From Bryum argenteum (Eukaryota > Streptophyta > Bryopsida > Bryales > Bryaceae), in assembly GCA_037043015.1 (NCBI GenBank), contig CM073321.1, forward strand, positions 2,795,001 to 2,859,000: DNA of 64,000 bases. The letters run 5' to 3'. The first letter of the stretch is position 1. Every line of letters begins with the position of its first letter. A model generated the notes under the pieces. That model was not told the origin of the DNA. It saw only the letters and a program-made list of their open reading frames with translations, and made no database searches. The translations under genes and the position numbers were made by a program. Shown here one piece after another: positions 26,306 through 37,800 of this stretch.

Positions 26306-26784
26306 CTAGGACTCAGCAAGTCTAGGTGGTGATCGTTTGGGCACGTGCGTAGCCGATAGTGAATTAGGCACGAGTTTGTCAATTCACTGCAGAACACTAT
26401 GACTGAATCCGCCATACCTTGAGTTTGATGCAGAACACTATGACTAATGTTATCGCTATGGCGTGTGAGCAGGATCATGTGTTGGCTCTGCATGACTTAG
26501 AGTACATCATGGCCGTGGAGAACAACATTGTGAAGCATGTCGGAAATGGGGAGGTGCGCAATCTAAGAGGCCCTCGAGCCAAACACCATGGGCACCCCAT
26601 TCCGGAGGGCATTGCAAAGGTCCTTCTTATCGAGTGTCTAGATGACTCGTACCCATTGTATCACCCACACACGAATTGCACTCTTCCGAAGACTTTGCTG
26701 AAGGAGGTGGGGGTGCATGAAATTCTGTGGCCGAAGGCGTTGTTGCGATATCGACCGCGTTCCCCCATTCCGCTGCTTCGATGA

Positions 26785-27850
26785 TACGGGTCTGCAGTTA
26801 GGAAGTAACTCATTCCATTTTCTGAGTCTTAGTCATTTTTTAGTATCTGTGACTGTGTTTAGTCATCTAGCAGTCTGACTATTAAGCGTCGTCGTGCGAC
26901 CAGACTATAGACTAGTCCTAGTCACAAAACGGACAAGATGTGACAACAACTGATCAGAGGTTGTCAAAACTAAGACTACTTACAGTCATCAGAATAAAAC
27001 ATGTAACTGCATTCAATTAAGATTCCAGCACAGCTGTGACAAGACTTAGTCTCATAATGTACAAGGTGTGACTATAAGTAATCACATCTCATCGACAATA
27101 TGACTATTGTCAGTAACGGAAGTAACAAGATGTGACTCCATTCAATCAGATTCATCATGTGTATGACTAGACTCAGTTTCATACTTCCGATAATCTGACT
27201 AGTACTCATCATAATTATAACTGAACACAACTCCCCATAGTCAGGGATTACTGCAGATATGACTATACGCTGTCACATGCTGTGCCGCCTATAAACTATA
27301 ACCTCCAAATGTGACTATATAGGGTCACCGATTGGAACATAGATGACATGTGTGTGACACACACATACACAAAATGACTCCGCTCTGTCGGATTTATCCG
27401 ACTGCGCTTAGTCACATACATGTGGTTTTCCCGGAAGAGACTCTCGGGTTTGATACGATCATGTCACAGCTATTTGTGTGACTGAGAGTAGTCACATTCG
27501 TGAAAAATGTAACTAAGAACCTCAGCCCATATCACCAAACCGCTAGTCACAAATAAAAAGTGATCGGTTTTTAACAATGACAACATTCAGTCACTTTTTC
27601 CGACCCCAAAGTGACAGAGTTTAGTCACATAATCCAGGTGCCAACGGGCAGCCCGAAACAAGGTCCCTAAAAAGTCAATGGGAACAGCCCTTGGGAACAT
27701 CCCGTAGTCACATATGCAATGTCCCGAGCGACTCAATGTTCACCACACATCCTAGTCACCTCAGTCACAAACACATCCAGGCCCAAAAAGGCCATTTATT
27801 ATGATTTTCAGTCATAGTGGCCAGTCACACTACCCTTTGTTATCTAGTAG
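26785..27850. repeat. CACTA right subterminal repeat region
   Basis: No gene. Dozens of copies of GTGACT, TGTGACTA and TAGTCAC occur in both orientations, several as near-palindromic pairs. They are the expected TnpA-type binding sites next to the right terminal inverted repeat. Confidence 0.8.
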
Positions 27851-27852
27851 TG

Positions 27853-29873
27853 AACCGCAACCCCCATTGTTACAGAAGGCAACATCTTCACGACATACGA
27901 CGTTTGAAGACAAGTATCGCCCCCCGTCTCTCCTCCTACATCTTTACATCATTATCTCCAACCCTCTCAACCCCGGGTTAATACTCTAGAGCACGATCGA
28001 TTCGAGGACCTCTCGATTCCCCTCGGCCGTATAGTCTAAGCTGCCTCAGTCGGTCTATCGACTCGCAGCGAACCAATTCCTCCAGCGTCTCATTCTTATC
28101 CTTGTTCTAACATTATCGTACACTCGTTTGAGGAACCCCCACCTTCTCAAGTAGCCATCGAGGAGTTACCCAACCTGTCGACCCCTCACGCGAGGCCGAC
28201 CCGCCGCATGATTCCGTATGTATCTAACCCCATGCGAGCAGATCTCAACCGCCAATGGAAACTTTTTCAGCTTTAAAAAAGCCGCGAGGAGCTAGATACG
28301 CAAATTGCATCTGTACTAACGGATACTGTACCCCCTAATACACGTGTGTCTGTTGCTGCCGATCTTCCCTCTCATCAGGTCGCCCACGATCGGCGCCCGG
28401 ACCCGTTTTTAGCGTCTTAGGGAGCCACGACTAGCTCGGGCCGCCGCCCTAGTCGACCAGGTTCATCCTCCAGTCCACCCGACGCTCACAGTAGTCGACC
28501 TGGCACACCGATCAATCACCCGAAAAGTCCCGCAACTCGACCTGCACGACCCCACTGCCGACCCGGAACACCACCTGTGGGCCCCAACATGCTAGTGGAC
28601 CAGGTACACCTGATGCACCTCTAGTGTTCAGCGAGGCGTTCGTCGACCAACTTAGGGATTTCATCACCATGAACCTCCCTCATCTCGCTCCAAGATCGAG
28701 TACACAACCGGTCCTGCAACCTCCTCCCGAGATCCTCAACTTAGAAGCATCTCGCCCAAGGACACAACTCCAGACCCCGGCACCCCGCCATCGATTCAAT
28801 GCGATTGGAATCGACCCCTCGCCCGTCCGGGTGCCAGATCAACTTCCTAACCGTGCTCCAGCTCCAAAAATTCTCCCTAAATCCGAGCCTTCCATGTTGA
28901 ATCCAGGGTGTTTAGCTCCTGGATCAGTCCCTCCACCTACTTGTCGGATCTATGGCCAATGATTCCCTTCTCTGCCCATATCAACCACCACCTTATCGAC
29001 TATCCACTACCGCACCCATATACGTACCAACGTATGACACCGGATTAGCAGCCCCTCTGCCTCCCCGCCTCATCGCCAGGAAACCGGTAACGATGCCCAC
29101 TTACAAAGAAGGTACGTGCGCCCTTACACACGTCCATTGATTTCTCAATGCGATCACTTTGAATGGCGAAACCGAACCCGCCATCCAAATTGTATTGTTT
29201 GGTAATTCTCTAGTCGATACAACTAACTATAACTGGTTTGCAACTCAGCGCTCGACCTACCCCTACCAGACCCTTCCTCAACTCCTCGATGCCTTCAAAA
29301 ATTGATACGATCCGCCGAGACCGCCGAGAGTGGACTCTCTAAGGTTACCACACCTCAAGTCGACCCCGGGTCGACCACTCGCCGGGTCATTTGTCCACGT
29401 TGCAAGAAATACGGCCATGGCGACAAAGACTGCTGGCTCAATTCCGACAGTGCCCTCGGAAAGCAACCCGCCGCAACCACCACACCAGCGGTCCCACTGG
29501 CAGCACTCTCATCGAAGTCTACGACCTCTTCACACAACCGCCCACCAAGGGGCGACCAACCACCCAAACGGATATTTCCCTGTGCGTTTTGTCAAACTCT
29601 AGAACACCCGACTCACCGTTGCCCAATTTTACAGGACCCCAAGTTATACCAGCTGGTCGACAAACATGAGCAGGAAAAGAAGGCAAACAAGACCTCACCG
29701 GTTATTACGGAGCTACCAGACCCAGCAGTCGGCATTCATACCATCGCCACAATTACACGCAACCAGTCCAACCGAGTTCCTCCCCCGACAACCACAACGC
29801 CAGCAACCATGGATTGGACTGAGCAGGAGAAGCTACGAGACCGCATGATCGACGAAGTCCACCGACTCCATAT
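27853..29873 (+). pseudogene. Retroelement gag region with two CCHC zinc knuckles
   Basis: This continues, out of frame in places, the coding region cut at 12780 by the CACTA element. The frame at 28624-28962 is Pro-rich (FSEAFVDQLRDFITMNL...). The frame at 29302-29886 holds two knuckles of the C-x2-C-x4-H-x4-C type: CPRCKKYGHGDKDC and CAFCQTLEHPTHRC. Zinc knuckles bind RNA in retroelement nucleocapsids. The frame runs up to the copia LTR at 29874. No reverse transcriptase follows, and the sequence on the far side of copia does not continue it. Multiple stops at 27900-28620 show decay. Confidence 0.6.
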
Positions 29874-30096
29874 TGAGATTCAATAGAGGGAGAGAGAGAA
29901 TACACTACACTCAAAGCTTACAAGTAGTAGAGTAAAGAATGATTGAATGAGATACTCACTCATTCCAAGTACTTACTTATATATCCAAGTGAAGGCACTA
30001 AGTACTACAACAAAGATAAGGTTTGAGTGATCAAGATCACTCTACAAAGGATAGACTACTAGAGGACCTTCTCTCTCTACATACGATAAGGCTTTA
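29874..30096 (-). repeat. Copia 3' LTR, outer part
   Basis: This matches 58250-58480 of the other LTR, starting TGAGATTCAATAGAGGGAG. It ends in AAGGCTTTA, the left copy of the MULE target duplication; the intact LTR reads AAGGCTCTA at this place. Confidence 0.85.
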
Positions 30097-30140
30097 GGGA
30101 CGTAGCTACGGTGTGAGCAGAGAGCGGTGAGCGGTGAGCG
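30097..30140 (+). repeat. MULE left terminal inverted repeat
   Basis: The sequence begins GGGACGTAGCTACG and contains GTGTGAGCAGAGAGCGGTGA followed by GCGGTGA. It pairs with 53270-53314 in reverse complement with one mismatch in the core. Confidence 0.8.
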
Positions 30141-30580
30141 TTGAGCCATCAAATTTCAGGATTTAGAGTGCTGATTTGGTTTTTTTAGTAAACAAATTTC
30201 TAAAAATAATAGTTTACTATTTATTTCAGGAATATTCTCAAGAATATTCGAATATTCTTCACTTATTACCGTGGTTTTGTGCTCCTAAACCCGTGGATAT
30301 AAGGCTAAATTATCTGAAATTCGATGGACTTAAACCACGTTCTTCAAACATGAAGAGACATTTACGAATTTTACTGAGTAGACTAGAATATTATAACTGT
30401 GAAATCAACAGTCCAAGTTTGCATAGCAAATCATAACTTTTGGTAAATATGGATACATTTATTGATTATAGTAAAACGCTGAGATCAAAATAAATAACGT
30501 GTGAAACACACGATTACAGGGATAACATGTAGAATGGGTAGATGTGGATGGTGGTTTACGTAATGTGACCTTGAGGTAGT
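30141..30580. other. MULE left subterminal region
   Basis: AT-rich, no gene. It contains a short palindromic stretch around GAATATTC (about 30231-30257). It lies between the terminal repeat and the 3' end of the transposase gene. Confidence 0.4.
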
Positions 30581-33500
30581 CTACTCTCTAACTTGGTCTA
30601 GGATTCCCCTCTCTAGAATGTTTTTCACCTCGTTGAAACTGAGGGTGGGCGCGTGGATGAAGAGGTCTCTATCAATATCAAATTTGCATACCAATACTAA
30701 CACGAAGTATAGGTGCTTGCAATGTCTATACGGTTCGCCTTTTCATCCTAACTTAGCTATGGTTTTTTTGAACACCGGGCAAGAACACTCAGGGTTCTCA
30801 CTGAGAGATAGTTTATGGATAGACTCTGAATCTGACTCCAAAGCAACGATACATCCAAAACCAGGTTGTGGTATCATGGTCACCTCGAGTATTTTTGCCT
30901 CCATGGCACGAGCTGAATCAATGTTCTTCATGTGCTTCGGAGTCACAGCCTTGATGCGTCGAAGAACTTTAGACCTGCGTGATTTGGGGTACAGATCAGC
31001 CTTGTCCGGCACAGGAATATGTGACAAGTCTCTCGGTGGCGCAGAAGTATTGAATGTGCGGTTGAGAGGAAGGCGTTCCTTTTGTGGGAGCCGAAAACCC
31101 GCATTCTCCAACGCCTCAATCTCGTCCACTGTCAGATTGGTCCCGATCTTCACGGGCCAAATAGAGGGAATAGGCGGTCGACCTTGTTTCCGAGAGAACG
31201 GCTCAATCCATTTACGACGACTGCCCTTCACACAACGCTCAATGTCGTCTGGACAAAAGAAAAACTGATCAGTTTTTTTTGGACCCTCTTGAGGACGCTG
31301 CCATACTCCGGTGTAAGTTGGAGCTGCGGTCGCCTTTCCGTTTTGGACAATGCGGGATTCGCATTTCTTCCTGGTCTTAGCCATAATACCCCAACAAGCC
31401 TTGGATGAGGATTCTTTCAAACGAGCAATGTGCCATAGACGCTCATTCACTCTCGTCTCTTGGATAGCAATGACGCGCTGAATACTGGGTCCTAGAGAAG
31501 AGGACGGTTCCAGCGGTTGCTCTTGAACTTCATCCTCTTCGTGGATAGGACTGAGATTCCCAGCAAGAGCTCGTGTGACTCTTCTGCCTATTCGAGAGCG
31601 TGAGTAACTCACGGTGTCAGGTCGATGAGTTTCATCTTCAGCACCAATGGGAACATCAGCCTTACGTTTCCTAGAACCAAAAATCTCTGCCCCCTCCAAG
31701 TGGGCGTCACGCGTACAGTAAGCTTCTGCTTCAGGGAAGTCCATAACGGCCTTGTTGAGGCAAGATGGATTGCCGGATCGATTAGCCCGACGTTGAGCGG
31801 TATAAAGATGCTGACGAAGTTCTTCTACGGATGGTCCTGATCCACTTGCACCGCCTTTGTTGAATTGGTGGTAGCCGACCACTTGGAGGAATGCCCGAAC
31901 GTAGTCGTCAACGGCTGCGACGTAGAGATCCCTACCCTTATTGCCAGACGCTAGCAACCACTTGTTGTGGATTGACTCCGCAAGATTACATGAAGGCATC
32001 TCTGCGAGTTCTTCTGCCGAATATTTTTTTTCCTGCAATGATCAAACGTATTAGGCCTTTATTACTAATTTGAATTTGTACTTAATACAGATTGGAAGTA
32101 TATAAATGAACATAAAAATCAACTATTACTATATAAACAAGAACTGTTAATTTCTTTGGTACTGTCATAACATTACAGAAGCTACCATAGAGCATGAAAT
32201 CAGCACAATTATTGCAAAGAAATAGTACGCTTACTAGTTCCATAAATCCTCCCCATTGTCTGTATCTAAAGTGCCAGTACGCAAGCCAATGACCCAAGTG
32301 TTCTAAACCAACTTTGGAGGTGGCCTTCGAGGATGCCCACCATGCTCTTATAGCCCAATATCGGGTCTCAGCCTCTTCCATGATGCGCGCATCCTTATAC
32401 TGCTTACAGAGAATCCGGTGTTGGCCTTGCAATTCGGGCACAATGTATTGTTTCGTATGTTTCTCAAGAGACTGCGTCCAATGGAAATAACATGTCCGTT
32501 CCCGACCTTCTATGGGGATGACAGGGTTCCCAGAGCCGTAGATGATGCACACAGCGTTCCAATTGGCTTGAGCACTATCAGCCATAAAACCTTGGAACTG
32601 CGGCTTGGGTACTCCGTTCCTCGCCATCACATGATTAAGGTTCTTGTAGAAGACGAGTTGAGCATCTTTGTCCTCTGATTGGAAATCACAACATGCAATG
32701 GTTAGAATGCGTTGGTAACGTGAGTCGTACACGTGGCAGGCCATGGTGGTCCAATCCGTAACGCGGTAGACATGGTCAAACATCATCCAGGCGTGGGCGA
32801 GATTTCCTCCAGGCTGCATACGGCGAACCAGATCAACACCGGTACTGGGGCCGACCTCCGACATTTTGAATATGAAGACTTTCTCGGATTCGTCGCCTTA
32901 GCCACGGAACATGTTGCGTTGCACATATGCCCAATTGCTGAGACCTCTGAGCTTTGTGATCCCATCGAGAATGCCATACCTACGCAAGTACTTGAAAGTG
33001 TAGATACGATTCCACATACTTGGAGAGTTTAACTCTTTGCATTGTTCAAAGACAGGTTCTAGCTGCTGAAGAGAAAGATTGCCGGTTTCGGGGTCACCTT
33101 CGTCACGGAGAAGTAAGTTACCTAACAAGTCTTTGCTGGTTTCCATAACTATTTTGGAAACGGTTGCGTGAGGGTTACGGTCAACATGCTCTTCTAGTAA
33201 CTCATCTATTTTTTCCTTACACATCTATAATCTCCAACTTTGACAGGGTGCTCGTGGGTTCCTATATGGACACGTGCACGCTCCTGACAATCCTCTCCAA
33301 CTACGTAAAAGATCTTCGCAGAACAAGGCGCAACACAAACAGGAGGTTGTTTGCAAAGCTTACAGACCAACGTCGAGGTGGGTGGGGGCGATCCGCCTAC
33401 CGAGAATGGGTCTTTGGTAATGCCTTCAAACTCCACGTCGTTTACTCCAGCGACTCGATCAGGTCGTTGCAAGAAGTCGCAGTCTGGGTTGTGGCACTGT

Positions 33501-34353
33501 AGATGTCCTACACAGTTGGAGTATCGGAAAGACAACCCTTGCGTATTGCTGATGTTGGTGGTCATCGTCCTAGTCCACACATGACGGTCGTACCGTTTAT
33601 CCATCCCCTCCATGGACTTCGCAACCTTGTGAGTTGCAGACGGCAGAGTTGGCGGAAAGATGAAGAGTACATCGCCATTGAATGACGGAGGCAAGAAAGA
33701 TACGTTGACGGTGCGGATGGTTTTGAAATCAATTTTTTTGAGGAGAGTCTTGCTACTGGGCATACTAGCGAGGTTGCAGAGAGATGGAAGAATTTTTTTG
33801 GGTCTCACAATTTGCGATGAAACTAAAGAAGGAGGGGTGGCTCTTAGATAGTTATCCCTAACAAGAGGTGGCAATGGAATATCAGACGTCAGACGACATG
33901 GTTGCAGAGGAGACTTCTTCTCGTCTTCTGATGAATCCGATATGTCAATGGTGACTTCGAGACCTGGTTCGACCTTGACACGAGTAAGAGCTGGAGCAAC
34001 CGTGGAGATAGTAGAAGAACTACGTGGGGTCAGGAGAACTGTTGAGGAGTTCATGACGGACTCTGTCAAGCCGTAGAGGCGATACTTTCCAGCTCAAAGC
34101 TTCCAGATTGTAGTATTGTTCTCTAGGATGATTGGATCTACGACCATGGAGTACTGAACATGATTAGTATCAGGTTCTAGAACTTCTCTCTCTAACCACA
34201 GGGAAGATGCATCGTAGCCGAATCGAATTCCAAGCCACGATGCACTGATGTCTACGACACCTTCAAGCCCTACGGCCATGCAAATGGGAACAAGTGCTCC
34301 TTGTGACAGAATCTCAACAATGTCTGCGGCAATGGGTTCAGTGGACGAGGAAG
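30581..34353 (-). pseudogene. MULE transposase gene (zinc finger, DDE core, SWIM finger)
   Basis: The start ATG at 34353 (MASSSTEPIAADIV) lies downstream of a TATA-like CTTATAAAC near 34430 on the minus strand. A WRKY-GCM1/FLYWCH-like finger follows (CHNPDC, CKLC, then VHIGTHEHP, about 33250-33480). The DDE-type core (about 32300-32830) has MMFDHVYRVTDW, FMADSAQANWNAV, TCYFHWTQ and EEAETRYW. An intron lies at about 32036-32250. The last long exon ends in a SWIM finger, CSCPVFKK then HCKH. The transposase would cut and join element ends. Disruptions: TGA at 34094-34096, a frameshift near 33215, TAA near 32897, and TGA at about 30735 within the SWIM finger. It is divergent to the gene at 34864. 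Confidence 0.85.
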
Positions 34354-34863
34354 CCATGATGTCCGAGAGGACCAACGAGCATCGACAGTGGATGTAAGGA
34401 AAGGATACACACTAGGTACGATACCGTTTATAAGATTTTGTACTAAGATCTCGTAATGAAGTGAATAAGGTGGGGAGAGTGATTAAACCAGACAATTACC
34501 ATGAGGAAGAGTGAATATGGTATACCATTAGGCAATTATAATTAGTGTCATTAAAGTGCAAATGCTGACAGTCACGAAATTGGAAAAGTGACGGCGGCCG
34601 GCATTGTCAGAGCATTTGTATGCAAATTCAAAAATTAGATTAGCATATCATGTCAGAGACTGTCACAGTTGGCAGACCACGAGCCGTCATATTTGTTGCG
34701 ATAATTTATGATAAACTGCACAATTTACGTTAGGGGCGGCTTGTGAACTTTGTTTAAATAGGAGTAGGATGACGAGATGGTCCTTTCTTTCGTTCGTTTT
34801 GTTCGAGTTGGTAAGGTATTGAGACGGTACGATCAGTGTGCTTCTGTTCAGAGTCTTGACATT
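34354..34863. promoter_or_regulatory. Divergent promoter region in the giant MULE
   Basis: This interval lies between the outward-facing starts at 34353 and 34864. TATA-like sequences are CTTATAAAC (minus, about 34425-34435) and GTTTAAATAGGAG (plus, about 34753-34765). Paired CTGTCAC/GTGACGG-type words occur at 34565-34700. An upstream in-frame ATG at 34777 could extend the plus-strand gene. Confidence 0.4.
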
Positions 34864-37800
34864 ATGGACGCGGTGAGCTTGGGGTCCGAGAGATCCAGTG
34901 ACAGTGTGCCTAAGAAGAAGAAGAGAAGAGGGGGTACTCGTTTTAGTAATACGAAAGCACGCAAACGAAGTGCATTGCAAAAGGTGGGTGCGTCTAGGTC
35001 AAGTGGAGATGAGGGAGGCCCTGCTGATTTTGATTTGAACAATGATGAACTCGGGCCCCATTATAGGAGGAATCTGAAAATGCGGTCGATCAATCTTGAC
35101 ACAGTGATCGAGATTAACGAGAAAGACACTGGTGAAGATGAGAACAAATTCAAGAGATTCATAGATGAGCAAGAGCGCAGTAGAAGTGGATCGACATCCA
35201 GCGAATCTCTATGTTATTACATAGGAGGTGATGAGATTGCACAGGATTCCAAGAAGCAGGTACGCTAGTATTCTTGAGTTTGTGCTATTTAGTTATTGCA
35301 GTTTGAGTTTACTGAGTTGAATGTTTGTTTACAAGGTTGATGCCGATGAAGGTCCCAAGAACGATGAGGTAGATGAAATAAGTTTTGACAATTCGGACAA
35401 AAACTTGAAGGATAGTGATGAGAACGAGGAGCAAATGGACGAAAAGAAGGCGTTGGTAGATGTTGGAGAGAATGAAGATACCATCGATCGAATTATAGAG
35501 GAGGAGGTAAATGATATGACGTTTTTCCTAAGTGTCATGAAGGAGTCAGGGCACATTTTAGCATTCACCTCGATAGATTAGAGACGTGATTATGTTTGCA
35601 CTAAGAAAATGTGACCTAATATTGAATAAGTGATTGATTGGTTTTCGTACTTGTAAATCATGTGAGTTTTGAATGCGGTACAAGTGTCAAGTCTCGTGAA
35701 TAAAAGAGGGCAAATATTCTAACATAAAGGATCTAAGGGTATATCCCCAAGCGGGTACGGGTATACGAAGCGCCGACGGGTATCGGGGTAAGAACCCCCG
35801 GCCCGGGCAGCAGCGACGGCGGTTACGGGGTAAGAACCCCGGCCCGGCAAAGAGCCACGGCTGGTACCGGGTGAGACCCCGGCCAGGCAGCAGCGCCGGC
35901 GGGTACCGGGTGAGACCCCCGGCCCGGCAAAGAAGCCGGGCGGCGGGACGGGGTGAGACCCCCGGCAAAGCAGCCACGGGCACGGGTGAGACCCCCGGCC
36001 CAGGCCGCATCGCCGGCGGGTACCAGGGCGAGAACCCCCGGCCCGGAGTGAGAAGCCCCCGCCCCGCCGTTCGGTGAGCGGTGACCGCGTCGTGAGCTTG
36101 TCGCTGTCCGTCTCTCTCCGCTCCCTCTCCGGAGGCTTCTTCCCTGTCAAATCAGCTGCCTTTGCGGCGCATTGCTCAATTTAACCAGGTGATGCCGGCA
36201 CGTTCGTCAAATGATCCTGGGTAATTTCTGAAATGGGAGGTCCTCCTTTGTGCGCCGCGCAAAATCCTAGAAATTGAATGAGGAGCCGCCGATGAAGCCT
36301 CAGATAAGCTTGGCGATCGATTTGATTGTGAAAAGTCATTAGGAGAGATGCCTGACAGAAAGAGTGACAATTTCGATTGTAGCTACCAGAATAGAATGGA
36401 CGCAATTAGTGAAGATGCTTCCGCTGCACTAATACGGCGTACTTGTTGCTATCAACAACTCCTTTCCTGTCTATGTGCAGTTCGGTTTGAAGGAAGGTGC
36501 TACAATGGCAAACTTGGGCGTTGGTGAGGAGATCACACTGCAGCGAGAAGAGGAGATCAGAATGCAGCGAGAGGGAGAAGACGTGGAGAAGGAAAGAGAC
36601 AATGTGAGTACTGATTCCTCGACAAGCCTCTTTTCTGAGTTTTACAGGGAATACGCTTTTCAATACGCTCCAGGGAAAGAATTCAAGACTCGTGAAGAAA
36701 AGGAGGCGTGGTTTGCGAGGGGCTTCAAGGTATGAATTATCTACTTGACAAATCTTGAATTTGCTACTTCTGAATGCCGAGGAATCTCAGTCCTTTCTCG
36801 GGAGAGTACGAGTTCGTTGTTTCTGTCCATGGGACTTCTCTGGAGAGTGAATATTTTTAGGGGAATTTTGGCCCTTGCAGTGGTCCTAGTGTTGTAGCGG
36901 TGTTTTGTTCTCTACGGGGTCGGCAGCCTCCCTCAGACGCTCCGCTCAGAGCCAGGTGATTGGACGCCAACATTCCAATTCCAATTCCTGTGCGTTTCAG
37001 TCGATGTGAATTTGGGTGAATCCCCGGCCCTCAGTGGTCCTCGTGATGTCGATATGTTGTGGCTCAAAGGGGGTCGGCACCCTCCCAATGCTGTGGTCCT
37101 CGTGATGTTCAGATGTTGCTCGGGAGGTTTGATTTGTTTTTCTGTTTCAATTCCTCTTTCATTCTTTCGCTGTGAATGGCGGCTCAATCCCCGAACCTCA
37201 GAGGTCCTCGTGATGTTTAGATGTTGTGCCTCGAATGGGCTGGCCTCTTCCCGATGCTGTGGTCCTCGTGATGGCTGATGTTGTGCCTCGAAGGGGCTGG
37301 CCTCTTCCCGATGCTGTGGTCCTCGTGATGGCTGATGTTGTGCCTCGAAGGGGCTGGCCTCTTCCTGATGCTGTGGTCCTCGTGATGGCTGATGTTGTGC
37401 GTCGAATGGCCGACACTCTCCGAATGCAGTGTGACTGGCACCATCGTGGGCTTCAGTGTGTCTGTGATCTTGCGTACCTTAAGCTTTTTGAGACACGAAT
37501 TCCCGAAGTGGTCATCGGTGTGTTAGACTTTCGTGGACGAAAGTATGGCAGGGCCTTGGGAGGTTTGTTTTTTTTTTTCTCTTTCAATTCCTCTTTCAAT
37601 CTTTCGCTGTGAATGGCGGCTCAATCCCGGAACCTCAGAGGTCCTCGTGATGTTCAGATGTTGTGCCTCGAAGGGGCTGGCCTCTTCCCGATGCTGTGGT
37701 CCTCGTGATGGCTGATGTTGTGCCTCGAAGGGGCTGGCCTCTTCCCGATGTTGTGGTCCTCGTGATGGCTGATGTTGTGCCTCGAAGGGGCTGGCCTCTT

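Larger units (their letters stand above)
19979..26784 (+). pseudogene. TnpA-like CACTA DNA-binding protein gene, multi-exon
   Basis: The ATG at 19979 opens an exon whose first half is a tandem acidic repeat (EGDEDGAEGDED-type, 20085-20400) and a Ser-rich tract. The reading shifts at an 11-C run (20770-20780) and continues to a GTGAGT donor at 21114. Exon 21444-22332 has the conserved core resembling plant Transposase_24/TnpA proteins: GKRIWVEVDATGNPTGLHRSKF, then FWHNMTKLIKEDRKKKESEARK. A coiled-coil exon (about 22647-23068) contains a TGA. The exon at 23454-24754 is rich in TPKKGKGK-like repeats and ends acidic. A short last exon near 26396-26784 follows. Such proteins bind subterminal repeats; here the introns are also full of those repeats. 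Gene continuity across all exons is inferred. Confidence 0.65.
12781..27852. mobile_element. CACTA (En/Spm-type) transposon, autonomous type, decayed
   Basis: The 15,072-bp element starts CACTACTAGAAAACAGGGGG and ends ...TTATCTAGTAGTG. The terminal inverted repeats match over about 30 bp with a few differences. The flanking 3-bp repeat is AAC (12778-12780 and 27853-27855). It carries the two standard genes, a TNP2-type transposase (minus) and a TnpA-like protein (plus), facing away from a shared middle region. It also carries a SET-domain fragment, a nested solo LTR, and long subterminal tracts of GTGACTA/TAGTCAC repeats. Both genes are interrupted, so the copy is probably immobile unless helped in trans. 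It is inserted in a retroelement gag. Confidence 0.93.

Noticed and set aside
35687..36150. Pro/Arg-rich frames in the GC-rich tract
   Set aside because: Low-complexity translations of a tandem repeat within an intron.
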